Position numbers and translations under genes: made by a program. Below the pieces are notes generated by a model that saw nothing but the letters and a program-made list of their open reading frames with translations, had not been told where the DNA came from and searched no databases. Of a DNA stretch of 64,000 nt, positions 56,684 through 64,000 are shown piece after piece. The stretch's first letter is position 1. Every line of letters begins with the position of its first letter. Source of the stretch: Epibacterium sp. Ofav1-8 (lineage in GTDB: Bacteria > Pseudomonadota > Alphaproteobacteria > Rhodobacterales > Rhodobacteraceae); NCBI RefSeq assembly GCF_022348185.1, contig NZ_JAKRFD010000009.1, positions 180,957 to 244,956 of the forward strand, in the 5' to 3' direction.

Positions 56684-57397
56684 ATGATCGCCATGACCCC
56701 TAAAGAGTTTACCCAAATGGTTTCGCAACATGTGATTGGGAACAAGAATTTCAATAAAATCTTCGGCATCGGCTTCAACAAGACCGGTACAACCACACTA
56801 CGCACCATCCTTCAGCTATATGGCTACAACGTTGCGCAACAACAGACGCAAGAGGCGCGCCTAACCAAAGCCGTTTTCCATACGGACTACACGGAATTCA
56901 AATCCTTCTGCGATAAACACGACGCTTTTCAGGACATGCCCTTCTCGCAAGGCCTGACCTACGTTGCGGCCGATGCGCTCTTTCCCAACAGTAAATTCAT
57001 CTTGACGGAACGTGACGTGGATGCCTGGTTCACCTCCATGACCCGATTTCATCAGAAATCGTTCAAGCTGGGGGACATGGATAAGGTCACGGAACAGGAT
57101 ATTCGAGAAAAGATTGCTTATCTTTATCCTGACTACATCCATTTTCACAAAGAGCGTCTTCTGACCACATATGAGGGTGCAACCAAACAGGTACTATGGG
57201 ACAAGCTCTATGACTACGATTATTACACAAAGGCTTATCAATACCGCAACGAGGCGATCAAAACCTACTTTGCGGATGCGCCGGACAAATTGCTGGTGAT
57301 CGACGTGACAAAAGAGGTGGATACGTCGCGTATTTGCCAGTTTCTCAACATCCCCGCACAATACACCATCAAGATGCCACACGAGAATAAAACCTGA
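56684..57397 (+). CDS. sulfotransferase-like protein inserted between rplW and rplB
   Basis: 237-residue protein with a P-loop-like PAPS-binding segment GIGFNKTGTTTLRTILQLYG near 28-47, then KFILTERDVDAWFTSMTRF near 104-122, which resembles the sulfotransferase 3'-phosphate-binding region. The composition is visibly less GC-rich than its neighbours, with many AAA/AAT/ATT codons, suggesting transfer. An ATG three codons later (56693) is an alternative start. It is on the plus strand, opposite to the ribosomal genes. Confidence 0.8.
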   Translation: MIAMTPKEFTQMVSQHVIGNKNFNKIFGIGFNKTGTTTLRTILQLYGYNVAQQQTQEARLTKAVFHTDYTEFKSFCDKHDAFQDMPFSQGLTYVAADALFPNSKFILTERDVDAWFTSMTRFHQKSFKLGDMDKVTEQDIREKIAYLYPDYIHFHKERLLTTYEGATKQVLWDKLYDYDYYTKAYQYRNEAIKTYFADAPDKLLVIDVTKEVDTSRICQFLNIPAQYTIKMPHENKT

Positions 57398-57440
57398 GGG
57401 GCGCTACAAGGAAAAAACACATTCACGCGCTTTCAACAGA

Positions 57441-57469
57441 AAAAGGCCCCCGCTTTCGCAGGGGCCTTC
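57441..57469. terminator. bidirectional terminator between rplW and the sulfotransferase gene
   Basis: AAGGCCCCCGC pairs with GCAGGGGCCTT (one mismatch-type pair) around TTTC; A-tract on the left serves the minus-strand rplW transcript with a U-run. It lies between two convergent genes. Confidence 0.85.
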
Positions 57470-57491
57470 TGAATTCTCAGACAAGCAGATC

Positions 57492-57788
57492 TCAGAGTCC
57501 GGTGGACACGTCGATGGTGTTGCCTTCTTCCAGGGTGACGTAGGCTTTTTTCACGTCTTTCCGCTTGCCCAGCTGGCCGCGGAAACGCTTGACCTTACCC
57601 TTGGTGACGGTGGTGTTGACCGCTTTGACCTTCACACCAAAGAGAGCTTCGACAGCTTCCTTGATCTGCGGCTTGTTGGAATCGATTGCCACCTCGAACA
57701 CCACTGCGCCGTGCTCGGACGCCATGGTGGATTTCTCGGTGATGATCGGCTTGCGGATCACGTCGTAGTGTTCTGCCTTCGCGCTCAT
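57492..57788 (-). CDS. rplW: 50S ribosomal protein L23
   Basis: 98-residue exit-tunnel protein that docks trigger factor and [43 protein letters not shown] and [19 protein letters not shown] identify it. Coupled to rplD by ATGA overlap. It ends the first S10 block; rplB is not contiguous. Confidence 0.97.
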   Translation of the reverse strand: MSAKAEHYDVIRKPIITEKSTMASEHGAVVFEVAIDSNKPQIKEAVEALFGVKVKAVNTTVTKGKVKRFRGQLGKRKDVKKAYVTLEEGNTIDVSTGL

Positions 57789-58402
57789 TTCAGGCGAGCC
57801 TCCAGTGCTTCGACAGCCGACTTCGTGAGCACGAGGGTGTCACGCTTCAGGATGTCATAGACGTTTGCGCCCATCGACGGCAGGATATCCAGCCCTTCGA
57901 TGTTCTTGGCGGCACGAGCGAAGCCTTCGTTGACGGCAGCACCGTCGATGACCAGAGCGCGTTTCCAGCCCAGGTTTGCAACCTGTTTGGCCAGAGCGGC
58001 GGTCTTGCCTTCGGCTTCGGCGTTCTCGATCACGACCAGTTCACCCGCTTTTGCTTTGGCGGACAGCGCGTGGCGCAGACCCAGCTTGCGGAATTTCTTG
58101 GTCAGATCGTGGCCGTGGCTCCGCGGGGTCGGACCCTTGTAGATACCACCTTTGCGGAAGATCGGCGCGTTACGGTCGCCGTGGCGTGCGCCACCGGTGC
58201 CCTTCTGGCGGTAGATCTTCTTGGTGGAGTAGGAGGTCTCGGAGCGGGTCTTCACCTTGTGGGTGCCGGCCTGCGCGTTGTTGCGCTGCCAACGGACCAC
58301 ACGGTGCAGGATGTCCGCACGCGGCTCCAGGCCGAACAGGTCTTCGGACAGTTCGATGTCGCCCGCTTTGCCGCCGTCCAGTTTGATCACGTCAAGTTTC
58401 AT
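57785..58402 (-). CDS. rplD: 50S ribosomal protein L4
   Basis: 205-residue exit-tunnel protein and, in E. coli, the autogenous regulator of the S10 operon. It has [20 protein letters not shown], the tunnel loop [20 protein letters not shown] and [20 protein letters not shown]. Overlaps rplC and rplW by 4 bp each. Confidence 0.97.
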   Translation of the reverse strand: MKLDVIKLDGGKAGDIELSEDLFGLEPRADILHRVVRWQRNNAQAGTHKVKTRSETSYSTKKIYRQKGTGGARHGDRNAPIFRKGGIYKGPTPRSHGHDLTKKFRKLGLRHALSAKAKAGELVVIENAEAEGKTAALAKQVANLGWKRALVIDGAAVNEGFARAAKNIEGLDILPSMGANVYDILKRDTLVLTKSAVEALEARLK

Positions 58403-59118
58403 GCTTCACCCCCTTCCGCGGGTGCTTCAGCCGCAGCTTCAGCAGCAGTCTTCAGAGCCGCCGGGAACGGCAGACCTTCGGGTGCTTTCTTCTTCACGGC
58501 GTCTTTGACGGTGACCCAGCCGGATTTCGGACCAGGAACAGCGCCTTTGATGAAGACCAGACCACGGTCGGCGTCGGTTTTGACAACCTCGAGGTTCTGG
58601 GTGGTCACGCGTGCAGCGCCCATGTGACCGGCCATCTTCTTACCTTTGAAGACTTTGCCCGGATCCTGACACTGACCGGTGGAACCGTGGGAACGGTGAG
58701 AGATCGACACACCGTGGGAAGCCCGCAGACCGCCGAAGTTGTGACGCTTCATCGCACCGGCGAAACCTTTACCGATGGAGGTCCCGGTGACGTCGACTTT
58801 CTGACCTTCCAGGAAGTGCTCGGCGGAGATTTCCGCGCCGACTTCGATCAGGCCATCCGCGGGAACGCGGAACTCGACCAGCTTGCGCTTGGGCTCAACC
58901 TTGGAGGCCGCGAAGTGACCGCGCATCGCCTTGGAGACGCGCTTGACCTTTGCGGAACCGGCACCGAGCTGAACGGCGGTGTAGCCGTCTTTGTCATCGG
59001 TACGCTGAGCGACAACCTGCAGGCCATCGAGGGAAAGAACGGTCACAGGGATCTGCTTGCCGTCTTCCATGAACAAGCGGGTCATGCCCACTTTCTTTGC
59101 GATAATACCAGAGCGCAT
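58399..59118 (-). CDS. rplC: 50S ribosomal protein L3
   Basis: 239-residue early-assembly protein near the peptidyl-transferase centre. [39 protein letters not shown] and [20 protein letters not shown] (methylation-site region) are present; the C-terminus has an Ala/Glu-rich tail. 18 bp after rpsJ. Confidence 0.97.
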   Translation of the reverse strand: MRSGIIAKKVGMTRLFMEDGKQIPVTVLSLDGLQVVAQRTDDKDGYTAVQLGAGSAKVKRVSKAMRGHFAASKVEPKRKLVEFRVPADGLIEVGAEISAEHFLEGQKVDVTGTSIGKGFAGAMKRHNFGGLRASHGVSISHRSHGSTGQCQDPGKVFKGKKMAGHMGAARVTTQNLEVVKTDADRGLVFIKGAVPGPKSGWVTVKDAVKKKAPEGLPFPAALKTAAEAAAEAPAEGGEA

Positions 59119-59136
59119 ATGAATTACCCTCCGATC

Positions 59137-59451
59137 TTATGACTGCAGCTTGATTTCGACGTCAACGCCGGCAGCCAGGTCGAGCTTCATCAGCGCGTCC
59201 ACGGTCTGCGGGGTCGGGTCGACGATGTCGAGAAGACGCTTGTGCGTCCGGATCTCGAACTGATCGCGGGATTTCTTGTCCACGTGGGGACCACGCAGAA
59301 CAGTGAATTTCTCGATCTTGTTCGGCAGCGGGATCGGGCCGCGCACTTGGGCGCCGGTCCGCTTGGCAGTGTTGACGATCTCTTGTGTGGACGCATCCAG
59401 CACACGATAGTCAAATGCCTTCAGCCGGATACGGATGTTTTGGCTTTGCAT
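59137..59451 (-). CDS. rpsJ: 30S ribosomal protein S10
   Basis: 104-residue head protein, also the NusE antitermination factor. [40 protein letters not shown] and [20 protein letters not shown] are signatures. First gene of the S10 block. tuf, usually adjacent, is 4.3 kb upstream with other genes between. Confidence 0.97.
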   Translation of the reverse strand: MQSQNIRIRLKAFDYRVLDASTQEIVNTAKRTGAQVRGPIPLPNKIEKFTVLRGPHVDKKSRDQFEIRTHKRLLDIVDPTPQTVDALMKLDLAAGVDVEIKLQS

Positions 59452-59570
59452 CGTATAGCCTTTTAGTCAGGCGTTGGGGTTGAGAGGAAGGTCCCGTGCT
59501 CATCACGTACCCTCATCGAACCCAAAAGGCGGGAATCACCCCGCCCATTTCCCGCAGTGCGGGATGGGGC

Positions 59571-59599
59571 CTGTTACACCTGTTGGTACAGTGTGGCAA
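59571..59599 (-). promoter_or_regulatory. candidate promoter of rpsJ-rplC-rplD-rplW
   Basis: On the minus strand TTGCCA (59594-59599) and TAACAG (59571-59576) are separated by 17 bp. A compact CCCGC/GCGGG hairpin (59551-59563) lies at the expected 5' end of the transcript. Confidence 0.55.
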
Positions 59600-59621
59600 G
59601 GGGGAGGAGCGGCTTTATGGA

Positions 59622-60266
59622 TCATCGCGCGGTCTCCCTCTCTGAACGGATCAAAACAAAGCCAACAAACAACGTGACGACACTAAAGCCCAGCAGACCA
59701 ACTTCGCGGCCCCAAAGGAAAGCAAGTGTTCGCCCGCGCCGATCCGTGAAAACCTCCACATAGTATATTCGGCCTCGCAGAACGTGCCCCTTGCGTCGAA
59801 GGTCCCGCTTAATCTCGAAATCGTAATACTCCCGGGCGGTCACGAAGCCACGGATGCGCACCTGTGCGGGCAACGACTGCTTTCCCCGCAAGATGGCGCG
59901 CAGATACGCGCGAATGCCATCATCTTGTCGCACTGCAATCAGATGCGGGCCGTCGGTGTCACCAGCGGCGGCGCTGAACACGGCGTAGGATTTCACGTCG
60001 TTCTTTTCGACAACGAAGGAGCCAAACAAACCGTTGAACCAACCGCTGGCTTCAAACTCATTGAAGGCACCCACAAGATAGCCGGGATGCAGAAAACGTA
60101 GCTGAACAGCCTCCGGACGCACGCCATTGTCATTGATGGATTTCTCGGCATTGTCCTGAAGCGAAGGGAGCGCAACAAGCATGAGGGCACCTCCCATGTA
60201 CATAACAACAGCGCCCCATATCCCAATCGCAACGCTCCGCAGAAAAGAGAACAGCTGCGCAATCAA
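59622..60266 (-). CDS. membrane protein of unknown function
   Basis: 214-residue protein with hydrophobic segments near 11-34 (VAIGIWGAVVMYMGGALMLV) and 188-206 (GLLGFSVVTLFVGFVLI) flanking a soluble domain of about 150 residues, so both ends are probably cytoplasmic and the middle periplasmic, or the reverse. The middle has charged strands (REYYDFEIKRDLRRKGHVLR). No recognised domain. Slightly AT-richer than the ribosomal genes. It reads toward rpsJ but a separate promoter lies between. Confidence 0.7.
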   Translation of the reverse strand: MIAQLFSFLRSVAIGIWGAVVMYMGGALMLVALPSLQDNAEKSINDNGVRPEAVQLRFLHPGYLVGAFNEFEASGWFNGLFGSFVVEKNDVKSYAVFSAAAGDTDGPHLIAVRQDDGIRAYLRAILRGKQSLPAQVRIRGFVTAREYYDFEIKRDLRRKGHVLRGRIYYVEVFTDRRGRTLAFLWGREVGLLGFSVVTLFVGFVLIRSERETAR

Positions 60267-60447
60267 ATCCGAACCCCAAAAATGCAGTCGTCAATCTGGC
60301 CGGTCACCGCAACGGCGTGCCAGCCACACGCCACATAGACCGCGCGACGTACATCAGAAAGGGGGATAGCCACTCGGCGCTTCCCCCTCCCCCAAACGGG
60401 TGCACCGCTGGGCGGCCTGCCTCGCAAGCAAGCGCAGAGGCTTCACT

Positions 60448-60465
60448 CGATTTAAAGGAATTGAA
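60448..60465 (+). promoter_or_regulatory. shared cargo-gene box, copy 2
   Basis: CGATTTAAAGGAATTGAA, 55 bp before the glycosyltransferase start, preceded by TTCACT as in copy 3. See the boxes at 56594 and 61747. Confidence 0.5.
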
Positions 60466-60520
60466 CGTACCACGTTTGCACGCGGCTTAGAGGGCTGTTC
60501 AGTCGAGGTGTAACCGATCC

Positions 60521-61375
60521 ATGCATATTGAAAATCTTTCGATGCAACTGCCAAAACCCAATCTTGAGATGGACCATTTGGACGTCGTTGTCATCACGGT
60601 CACCTACAACCACGAAGCTTTCATCGAGCAGTGCCTGAATTCCGTACTGACCCAAGAGTTTTCGGGTACATTAGGGCTCGTGATCTTTAATGATTGCTCG
60701 ACCGATCAGACACCCCAGAAAATACATGAGTGCCTTGAGAGATTTCGGGACAAACCCGTCGAAGTCACAGTGATCAATGCCGCCGATAACTTCTGGAGCA
60801 AGGGCGCCTTTCCGTTCAAGCGCATCGTCAACGCCATGAGTCCGAAGTACATCGCTCTTTGCGATGGAGATGACGCCTGGTCAGATGTATCCAAGATCCA
60901 GAAGCAATTTGACTTCTTGGAAGCAAACAAGAGCTTTGTCGCATGCGGGCATAACTCCACCGTCGTAGATGTGAACTACGACGTACAATCCGACAGTAAG
61001 CTACCACCGGCGTTTCAGCGCGACTATTCTCCCGCGGAATTGAAGAGATGTGCCTGTTGGCTGTTGACCAACACACTCTTCTTCCGGGGTGGAATCTCGA
61101 TCCCTGAAAAAATCGGCACTGTGGTCAATGAGGACCGGGTTCTCTGGAGCACGCTCGGCAGCTACGGCGGCTTCAAGTATATGCAGGACGTGGAGCCGTC
61201 CATTTATCGTGTCCACGCTGGCGGGGTGTGGTCACCGCGGGAGCCGCTGGATCAGATTCTGACGCAGTCAGGCACTGATTTGAGGCTGTCCCAATACCAT
61301 CTTTCGGAGGGGGACCAACAGACCGCGTTACACATGCTCCTGGCCGTGCGCAAACAGTTGGACAGAATTCGCTAG
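60521..61375 (+). CDS. family 2 glycosyltransferase
   Basis: 284-residue GT-A-fold glycosyltransferase. VVVITVTYNHEAFIEQCLNS near 22-41, FNDCSTDQT (56-64) and the metal/nucleotide-sugar site DGDD (115-118) are present. No membrane helix, so it acts at the cytoplasmic face. It probably builds a surface glycan. The region between tuf and rpsJ holds it together with a PhyH-type oxygenase and an aldo-keto reductase. Confidence 0.88.
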   Translation: MHIENLSMQLPKPNLEMDHLDVVVITVTYNHEAFIEQCLNSVLTQEFSGTLGLVIFNDCSTDQTPQKIHECLERFRDKPVEVTVINAADNFWSKGAFPFKRIVNAMSPKYIALCDGDDAWSDVSKIQKQFDFLEANKSFVACGHNSTVVDVNYDVQSDSKLPPAFQRDYSPAELKRCACWLLTNTLFFRGGISIPEKIGTVVNEDRVLWSTLGSYGGFKYMQDVEPSIYRVHAGGVWSPREPLDQILTQSGTDLRLSQYHLSEGDQQTALHMLLAVRKQLDRIR

Positions 61376-61432
61376 CCCGGCACCTATCGGCGCGCGAATT
61401 CGACAGACCTTCACGATGACGCGCACCTCGGA

Positions 61433-61648
61433 TCAGGTCCACACCACGTTGGGCGTGTCAGCGAGCCAGAGCATCTCACAGCCGTCATCGCGGGTTCGGT
61501 GCGACCAAGGGCCAAATTCAGCAAAGTCGGTTCCACACGCGACGCGCTCTAAGGATGCCGATCCCGACACTCCAGCGGCGGCAATGGCTTGTTTGACCTT
61601 TGCGCAAAGTCTCGGAGCGCAAGGCCGCAGCGTCTCCACTTGGTTCAC
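61433..61648 (-). CDS. possible small protein of unknown function
   Basis: 71-residue frame starting at GTG 61648, preceded by AGGAG at short distance. The sequence (CAKVKQAIAAAGVSGSASLE; DFAEFGPWSHRTRDDGCEML) looks protein-like, with four Cys, and the overlapping plus-strand frame does not. It lies in the 443-bp interval between the glycosyltransferase and PhyH-type genes. Weak evidence. Confidence 0.35.
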   Translation of the reverse strand: MNQVETLRPCAPRLCAKVKQAIAAAGVSGSASLERVACGTDFAEFGPWSHRTRDDGCEMLWLADTPNVVWT

Positions 61649-61746
61649 GATCTCCTAAGTCGGTTTCGCCTTTCCCCCTTTGGACTGATCGCGATGCGCC
61701 ACTGCCCCGCACGTGGCCAGCGCCCCAATCGCTAGAATTTTTCACT

Positions 61747-61764
61747 CGTTTTAAACGAATTATG
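61747..61764 (+). promoter_or_regulatory. shared cargo-gene box, copy 3
   Basis: CGTTTTAAACGAATTATG, 54 bp before the chosen start of the PhyH-type gene; TTCACT precedes it as in copy 2, and TCGTTT/AAACGA is a palindrome. Confidence 0.5.
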
Positions 61765-61818
61765 GACATCATTCTGAGAGACTCGCAACGGGTCCAATCA
61801 ACTTTAGAGCGACCAATT

Positions 61819-62658
61819 ATGAAAACCCAATATCTCATCAACGGCACAGAAATCCCAGTACAGCTTGCAGCTGAGGACGTTTACGGTGTGGGATCAGACG
61901 AGGTGTTGTCCACCAAGTTCGACGATATCACCAAACACACCGACTGGTATGACGCCGGCTATACGACGCTGAAGGCTGATGACTTTTATGATCCCGCCGC
62001 GATCTATACAGAAACCACAGCAGCAATCATGCAGATCGTCACAGAATTGCGCCCGGAGATCGACCTCAACGGTTTCACGCTTGAACGGTATCACGCGTAC
62101 GTCGACGATGCGCTCCATGGCGAGGTGATCAAACGCAGCCGACGCCTGTTTCCCGCCGACCTCGGCTTTGACAGCGCCAAGATCGTCAAGAATTTCAGCA
62201 CCTATCTCGGGGTTGATCTGAGCTTTACCAATCCGCAGACCAATACGGATGTCTGGATGATCGCGCGCATCAACAAGCCCAAAAGTCACAACTACAATAC
62301 GGTTCACAAAGACATCTACGAAGCCTTCGACCAACACGGTTCCGTGCCGAAAATGGTCAATATCTGGATCCCCGTGTGTGGCGTGAATGACTGTAGCGGG
62401 CTCCCGATGGCCCCTGGAAGCCACCTTCTGCCTGAGAGCAAGATCACCCGCACCAAAGCCGGCAGCACGATGAACGCTCAGCGCTACAGCGTTGCAAGTA
62501 TTCTCGATTGGGGCGGAAACACCGCTCTGGTCCGTGAAAACCCCAAACCTGACGAATTCCTGATCTTTTCCTCCCACCTGATTCATGGTCTCGCCCTGAA
62601 CAACAACGAGGATGAAACGCGCGTCTCCTTTGAATTCAGACTGTACGAAAAGCTCTGA
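61819..62658 (+). CDS. phytanoyl-CoA dioxygenase (PhyH)-like 2OG/Fe(II) oxygenase
   Basis: 279-residue putative non-heme iron oxygenase. The metal triad fits H163-x-D165 (TVHKDIYEAF) and H256 (HLIHGLAL), with R268 (ETRVSF) for 2-oxoglutarate; LPMAPGSHLLPES is the usual PhyH turn. Substrate unknown. ATG 61819 begins at a protein-like sequence; an ATG at 61762 would add 19 residues. It is 3 bp upstream of the aldo-keto reductase gene, so the two are cotranscribed. Confidence 0.8.
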   Translation: MKTQYLINGTEIPVQLAAEDVYGVGSDEVLSTKFDDITKHTDWYDAGYTTLKADDFYDPAAIYTETTAAIMQIVTELRPEIDLNGFTLERYHAYVDDALHGEVIKRSRRLFPADLGFDSAKIVKNFSTYLGVDLSFTNPQTNTDVWMIARINKPKSHNYNTVHKDIYEAFDQHGSVPKMVNIWIPVCGVNDCSGLPMAPGSHLLPESKITRTKAGSTMNAQRYSVASILDWGGNTALVRENPKPDEFLIFSSHLIHGLALNNNEDETRVSFEFRLYEKL

Positions 62659-62661
62659 CAA

Positions 62662-63576
62662 ATGGGCTATGGCAAGATCGGGTTTGGTTGCTGGCAACTT
62701 GGCGGGGAACAGACCCTCAACGGAATGCAAAACGGTTGGCGCGTCGGTCCCGAGGCGCAACGCATCAAGCTGATCGAAGACGCAATCGCGAGCGGGATTG
62801 ATGTTTTCGACACGGCGCAAGCCTATGGTGACGGTGTCAGTGAAACCCTGCTGGGGACAGCCGTAAGCCGTTCCGGGCAGAGAGATAATCTGCTGATTGT
62901 GACAAAACTCTCGCGCCTCAACGCAGCTGCACCGGACGAGATCAATTGGCAGACATTCCTCTCCTGTCTCGATGACAGCCGCGGGCGGCTCCAGATGGAT
63001 GCGATCGATGTGGTCTTGCTGCATGGTCCACCGCCAGCGCTGCTCTCCGATAAGATCCGGTCGCTGTTTGAGAGGGCGCAGGAGGAAGGCTACATCGGAT
63101 CCTATGGTGTCAGCCCGCGCAGCTGGGAGGAGCTGCAACATGCCGCTGACATCGGGTTTGGCAGCTATCTGCAATGGAACTATTCAGCGCTGGAGCGTCG
63201 ATGCGATGAGCCGTTCTTATCGAGGCTACATCAGCGCGGGCAGAAGTTTATAGGCCGCTCCACCCTATTTCGCGGCCTGATAACCGAGACCTTCTTTCGC
63301 GAAGGTCCGGCCTGCCGCTTTCATGACGCCAGAGACCAGCTTCCTCAGGCGCTTCTGGCCGAAATCCACGAGAAAATCTCTGTCTTGCGCCCAGTCGCAC
63401 AGACCCTTGATCTTACGCTCAGCGAGTTTGCTATTGCTGCGGCTCTGATGAATGAGGTGTCGCTGTGCAGCCTTGTCGGCATTAGCAAACCAGACCATCT
63501 GACCTCTATCATCAAGGTCAGAAACCTCCCGCAGTTCAAGCTCGACGAGATCAGATCTGCGCTTGAGGCCCTATAG
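62662..63576 (+). CDS. aldo-keto reductase-family protein
   Basis: 304-residue NADPH-dependent oxidoreductase with the AKR tetrad D50, Y55 (GIDVFDTAQAYGDG), K82 (IVTKL) and H121 (LLHGPPP). The C-terminal SLVGISKPDHL segment is the cofactor region. It follows the PhyH-type gene by 3 bp. Together with the glycosyltransferase this suggests a small sugar- or lipid-modifying set, but the pathway is unproven. Confidence 0.88.
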   Translation: MGYGKIGFGCWQLGGEQTLNGMQNGWRVGPEAQRIKLIEDAIASGIDVFDTAQAYGDGVSETLLGTAVSRSGQRDNLLIVTKLSRLNAAAPDEINWQTFLSCLDDSRGRLQMDAIDVVLLHGPPPALLSDKIRSLFERAQEEGYIGSYGVSPRSWEELQHAADIGFGSYLQWNYSALERRCDEPFLSRLHQRGQKFIGRSTLFRGLITETFFREGPACRFHDARDQLPQALLAEIHEKISVLRPVAQTLDLTLSEFAIAAALMNEVSLCSLVGISKPDHLTSIIKVRNLPQFKLDEIRSALEAL

Positions 63577-63624
63577 AGGTACCGCAGCGCTAAGGTGGCG
63601 CGCCGCCGGATCCCCTGGGGCGAG

Positions 63625-63674
63625 CGCTTCATCTTTTTACAAATACCTCGGAGCGCGAGGCAGCGCCTCGCAAC
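63625..63674 (-). repeat. dispersed intergenic hairpin element, copy 4
   Basis: On the minus strand GCGAGGCGCTGCCTCGC hairpin, then CTCCGAGGTATTTGT and AAAAAGATGAAG. Same order as the elements at 16851 and 29195. It abuts the tuf terminator. Confidence 0.5.
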
Positions 63675-63701
63675 AAAAAAGGGCCTCCCGTTGGGAGGCC
63701 C
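63675..63701 (-). terminator. rho-independent terminator after tuf
   Basis: GGGCCTCCC (63681-63689) pairs with GGGAGGCCC (63693-63701) around GTT, with an A6 run on the left giving a U-tract on the minus strand. Confidence 0.9.
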
Positions 63702-63779
63702 TCTCTATTCTCAGATCTTCGCGAGACTTACGCGGGGATCTTCGACACAGTCCGTATGGCGCGTCGATGCGATCCTGGC

Positions 63780-64000
63780 TTACGCCAGGATCTTGGACAC
63801 GACGCCGGCGCCGACGGTGCGGCCGCCTTCGCGGATGGCGAAACGCAGACCGTCTTCCATCGCGATCGGCGCGATCAGTTCAACTTCGAACTTCAGGTTG
63901 TCGCCCGGCATCACCATCTCGGTGCCTTCCGGCAGGGTCACGGTGCCGGTCACGTCGGTGGTGCGGAAGTAGAACTGCGGACGGTAGTTCGCAAAGAACG
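63780..64000 (-). CDS. tuf: elongation factor Tu, C-terminal part (5' end outside window)
   Basis: The last 72-73 codons of EF-Tu: [20 protein letters not shown], then [20 protein letters not shown] and the C-terminus [17 protein letters not shown], which is diagnostic. EF-Tu delivers aminoacyl-tRNA to the ribosome. The start lies beyond position 64000. A 78-bp spacer and strong terminator follow, so tuf is transcriptionally separate from rpsJ here. Confidence 0.96.
   Translation of the reverse strand, partial: FFANYRPQFYFRTTDVTGTVTLPEGTEMVMPGDNLKFEVELIAPIAMEDGLRFAIREGGRTVGAGVVSKILA

Overview
The window comes from a GC-rich alphaproteobacterium of the Rhodobacteraceae, most likely the Roseobacter group. 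Pointers are the gene orders (imuA-imuB-dnaE2, yidC-MOSC-yihA, bztABCD, an S10-spc-alpha ribosomal cluster next to tuf), the short-LID adenylate kinase and the protein sequences themselves. I see no rRNA, tRNA, CRISPR array or insertion sequence.

Layout. 1-4.7 kb: SOS mutasome (imuA, imuB, dnaE2; dnaE2 runs off the left edge). 4.9-16.7 kb: ttcA, a GGDEF/EAL protein, yidC with a MOSC gene and yihA, a DUF2946/PepSY membrane pair, an SDR oxidoreductase, argB, an Fe-S protein, a SixA-type phosphatase and a GNAT enzyme. 17-21.5 kb: the bztABCD acidic amino acid/amide ABC transporter. 21.9-30.6 kb: an ATP12 chaperone, then HAD phosphatase, RluC-type synthase and fluoride channel in a translationally coupled run, a multicopper oxidase, rarA, a DegP-type protease, and DAHP synthase preceded by a leader-peptide attenuator. 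30.7-36.3 kb: MATE and YitT membrane proteins, an epimerase, a DmdA-like protein, PhnA and an unknown coiled-coil protein.

36.4-59.5 kb holds the ribosomal protein cluster on the minus strand, but it is not one continuous superoperon. It falls into five blocks: rpsJ-rplC-rplD-rplW; rplB-rpsS-rplV-rpsC-rplP; rpmC to rpmD; rplO-secY-adk; rpsM-rpsK-rpoA-rplQ. Upstream of each block I can find a candidate sigma-70-type promoter with a 17-nt spacer, and after each a hairpin terminator. At most block boundaries other genes sit between them: a sulfotransferase (rplW/rplB), a 5-kb set (rplP/rpmC), a 2.2-kb set with a DUF1127 gene and a probable anti-Shine-Dalgarno sRNA (rpmD/rplO), and a glycosyltransferase / PhyH-type oxygenase / aldo-keto reductase set (tuf/rpsJ). 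The start of three of these cargo genes is preceded by the same AT-rich box (CGWTTTAANNGAATT), which suggests shared control.

The most noteworthy signals are: (1) a 25-codon leader peptide with six consecutive aromatic codons (Phe-Trp-Tyr-Tyr-Phe-Tyr), apparently leaderless, followed by alternative hairpins and a terminator in front of DAHP synthase; (2) the segmented ribosomal cluster with cargo at its seams; (3) a CcsR/cuckoo-like small RNA with a CCUCCUCCC loop after a DUF1127 gene; (4) the shared upstream box of the cargo genes; (5) a small family of dispersed intergenic hairpin elements.
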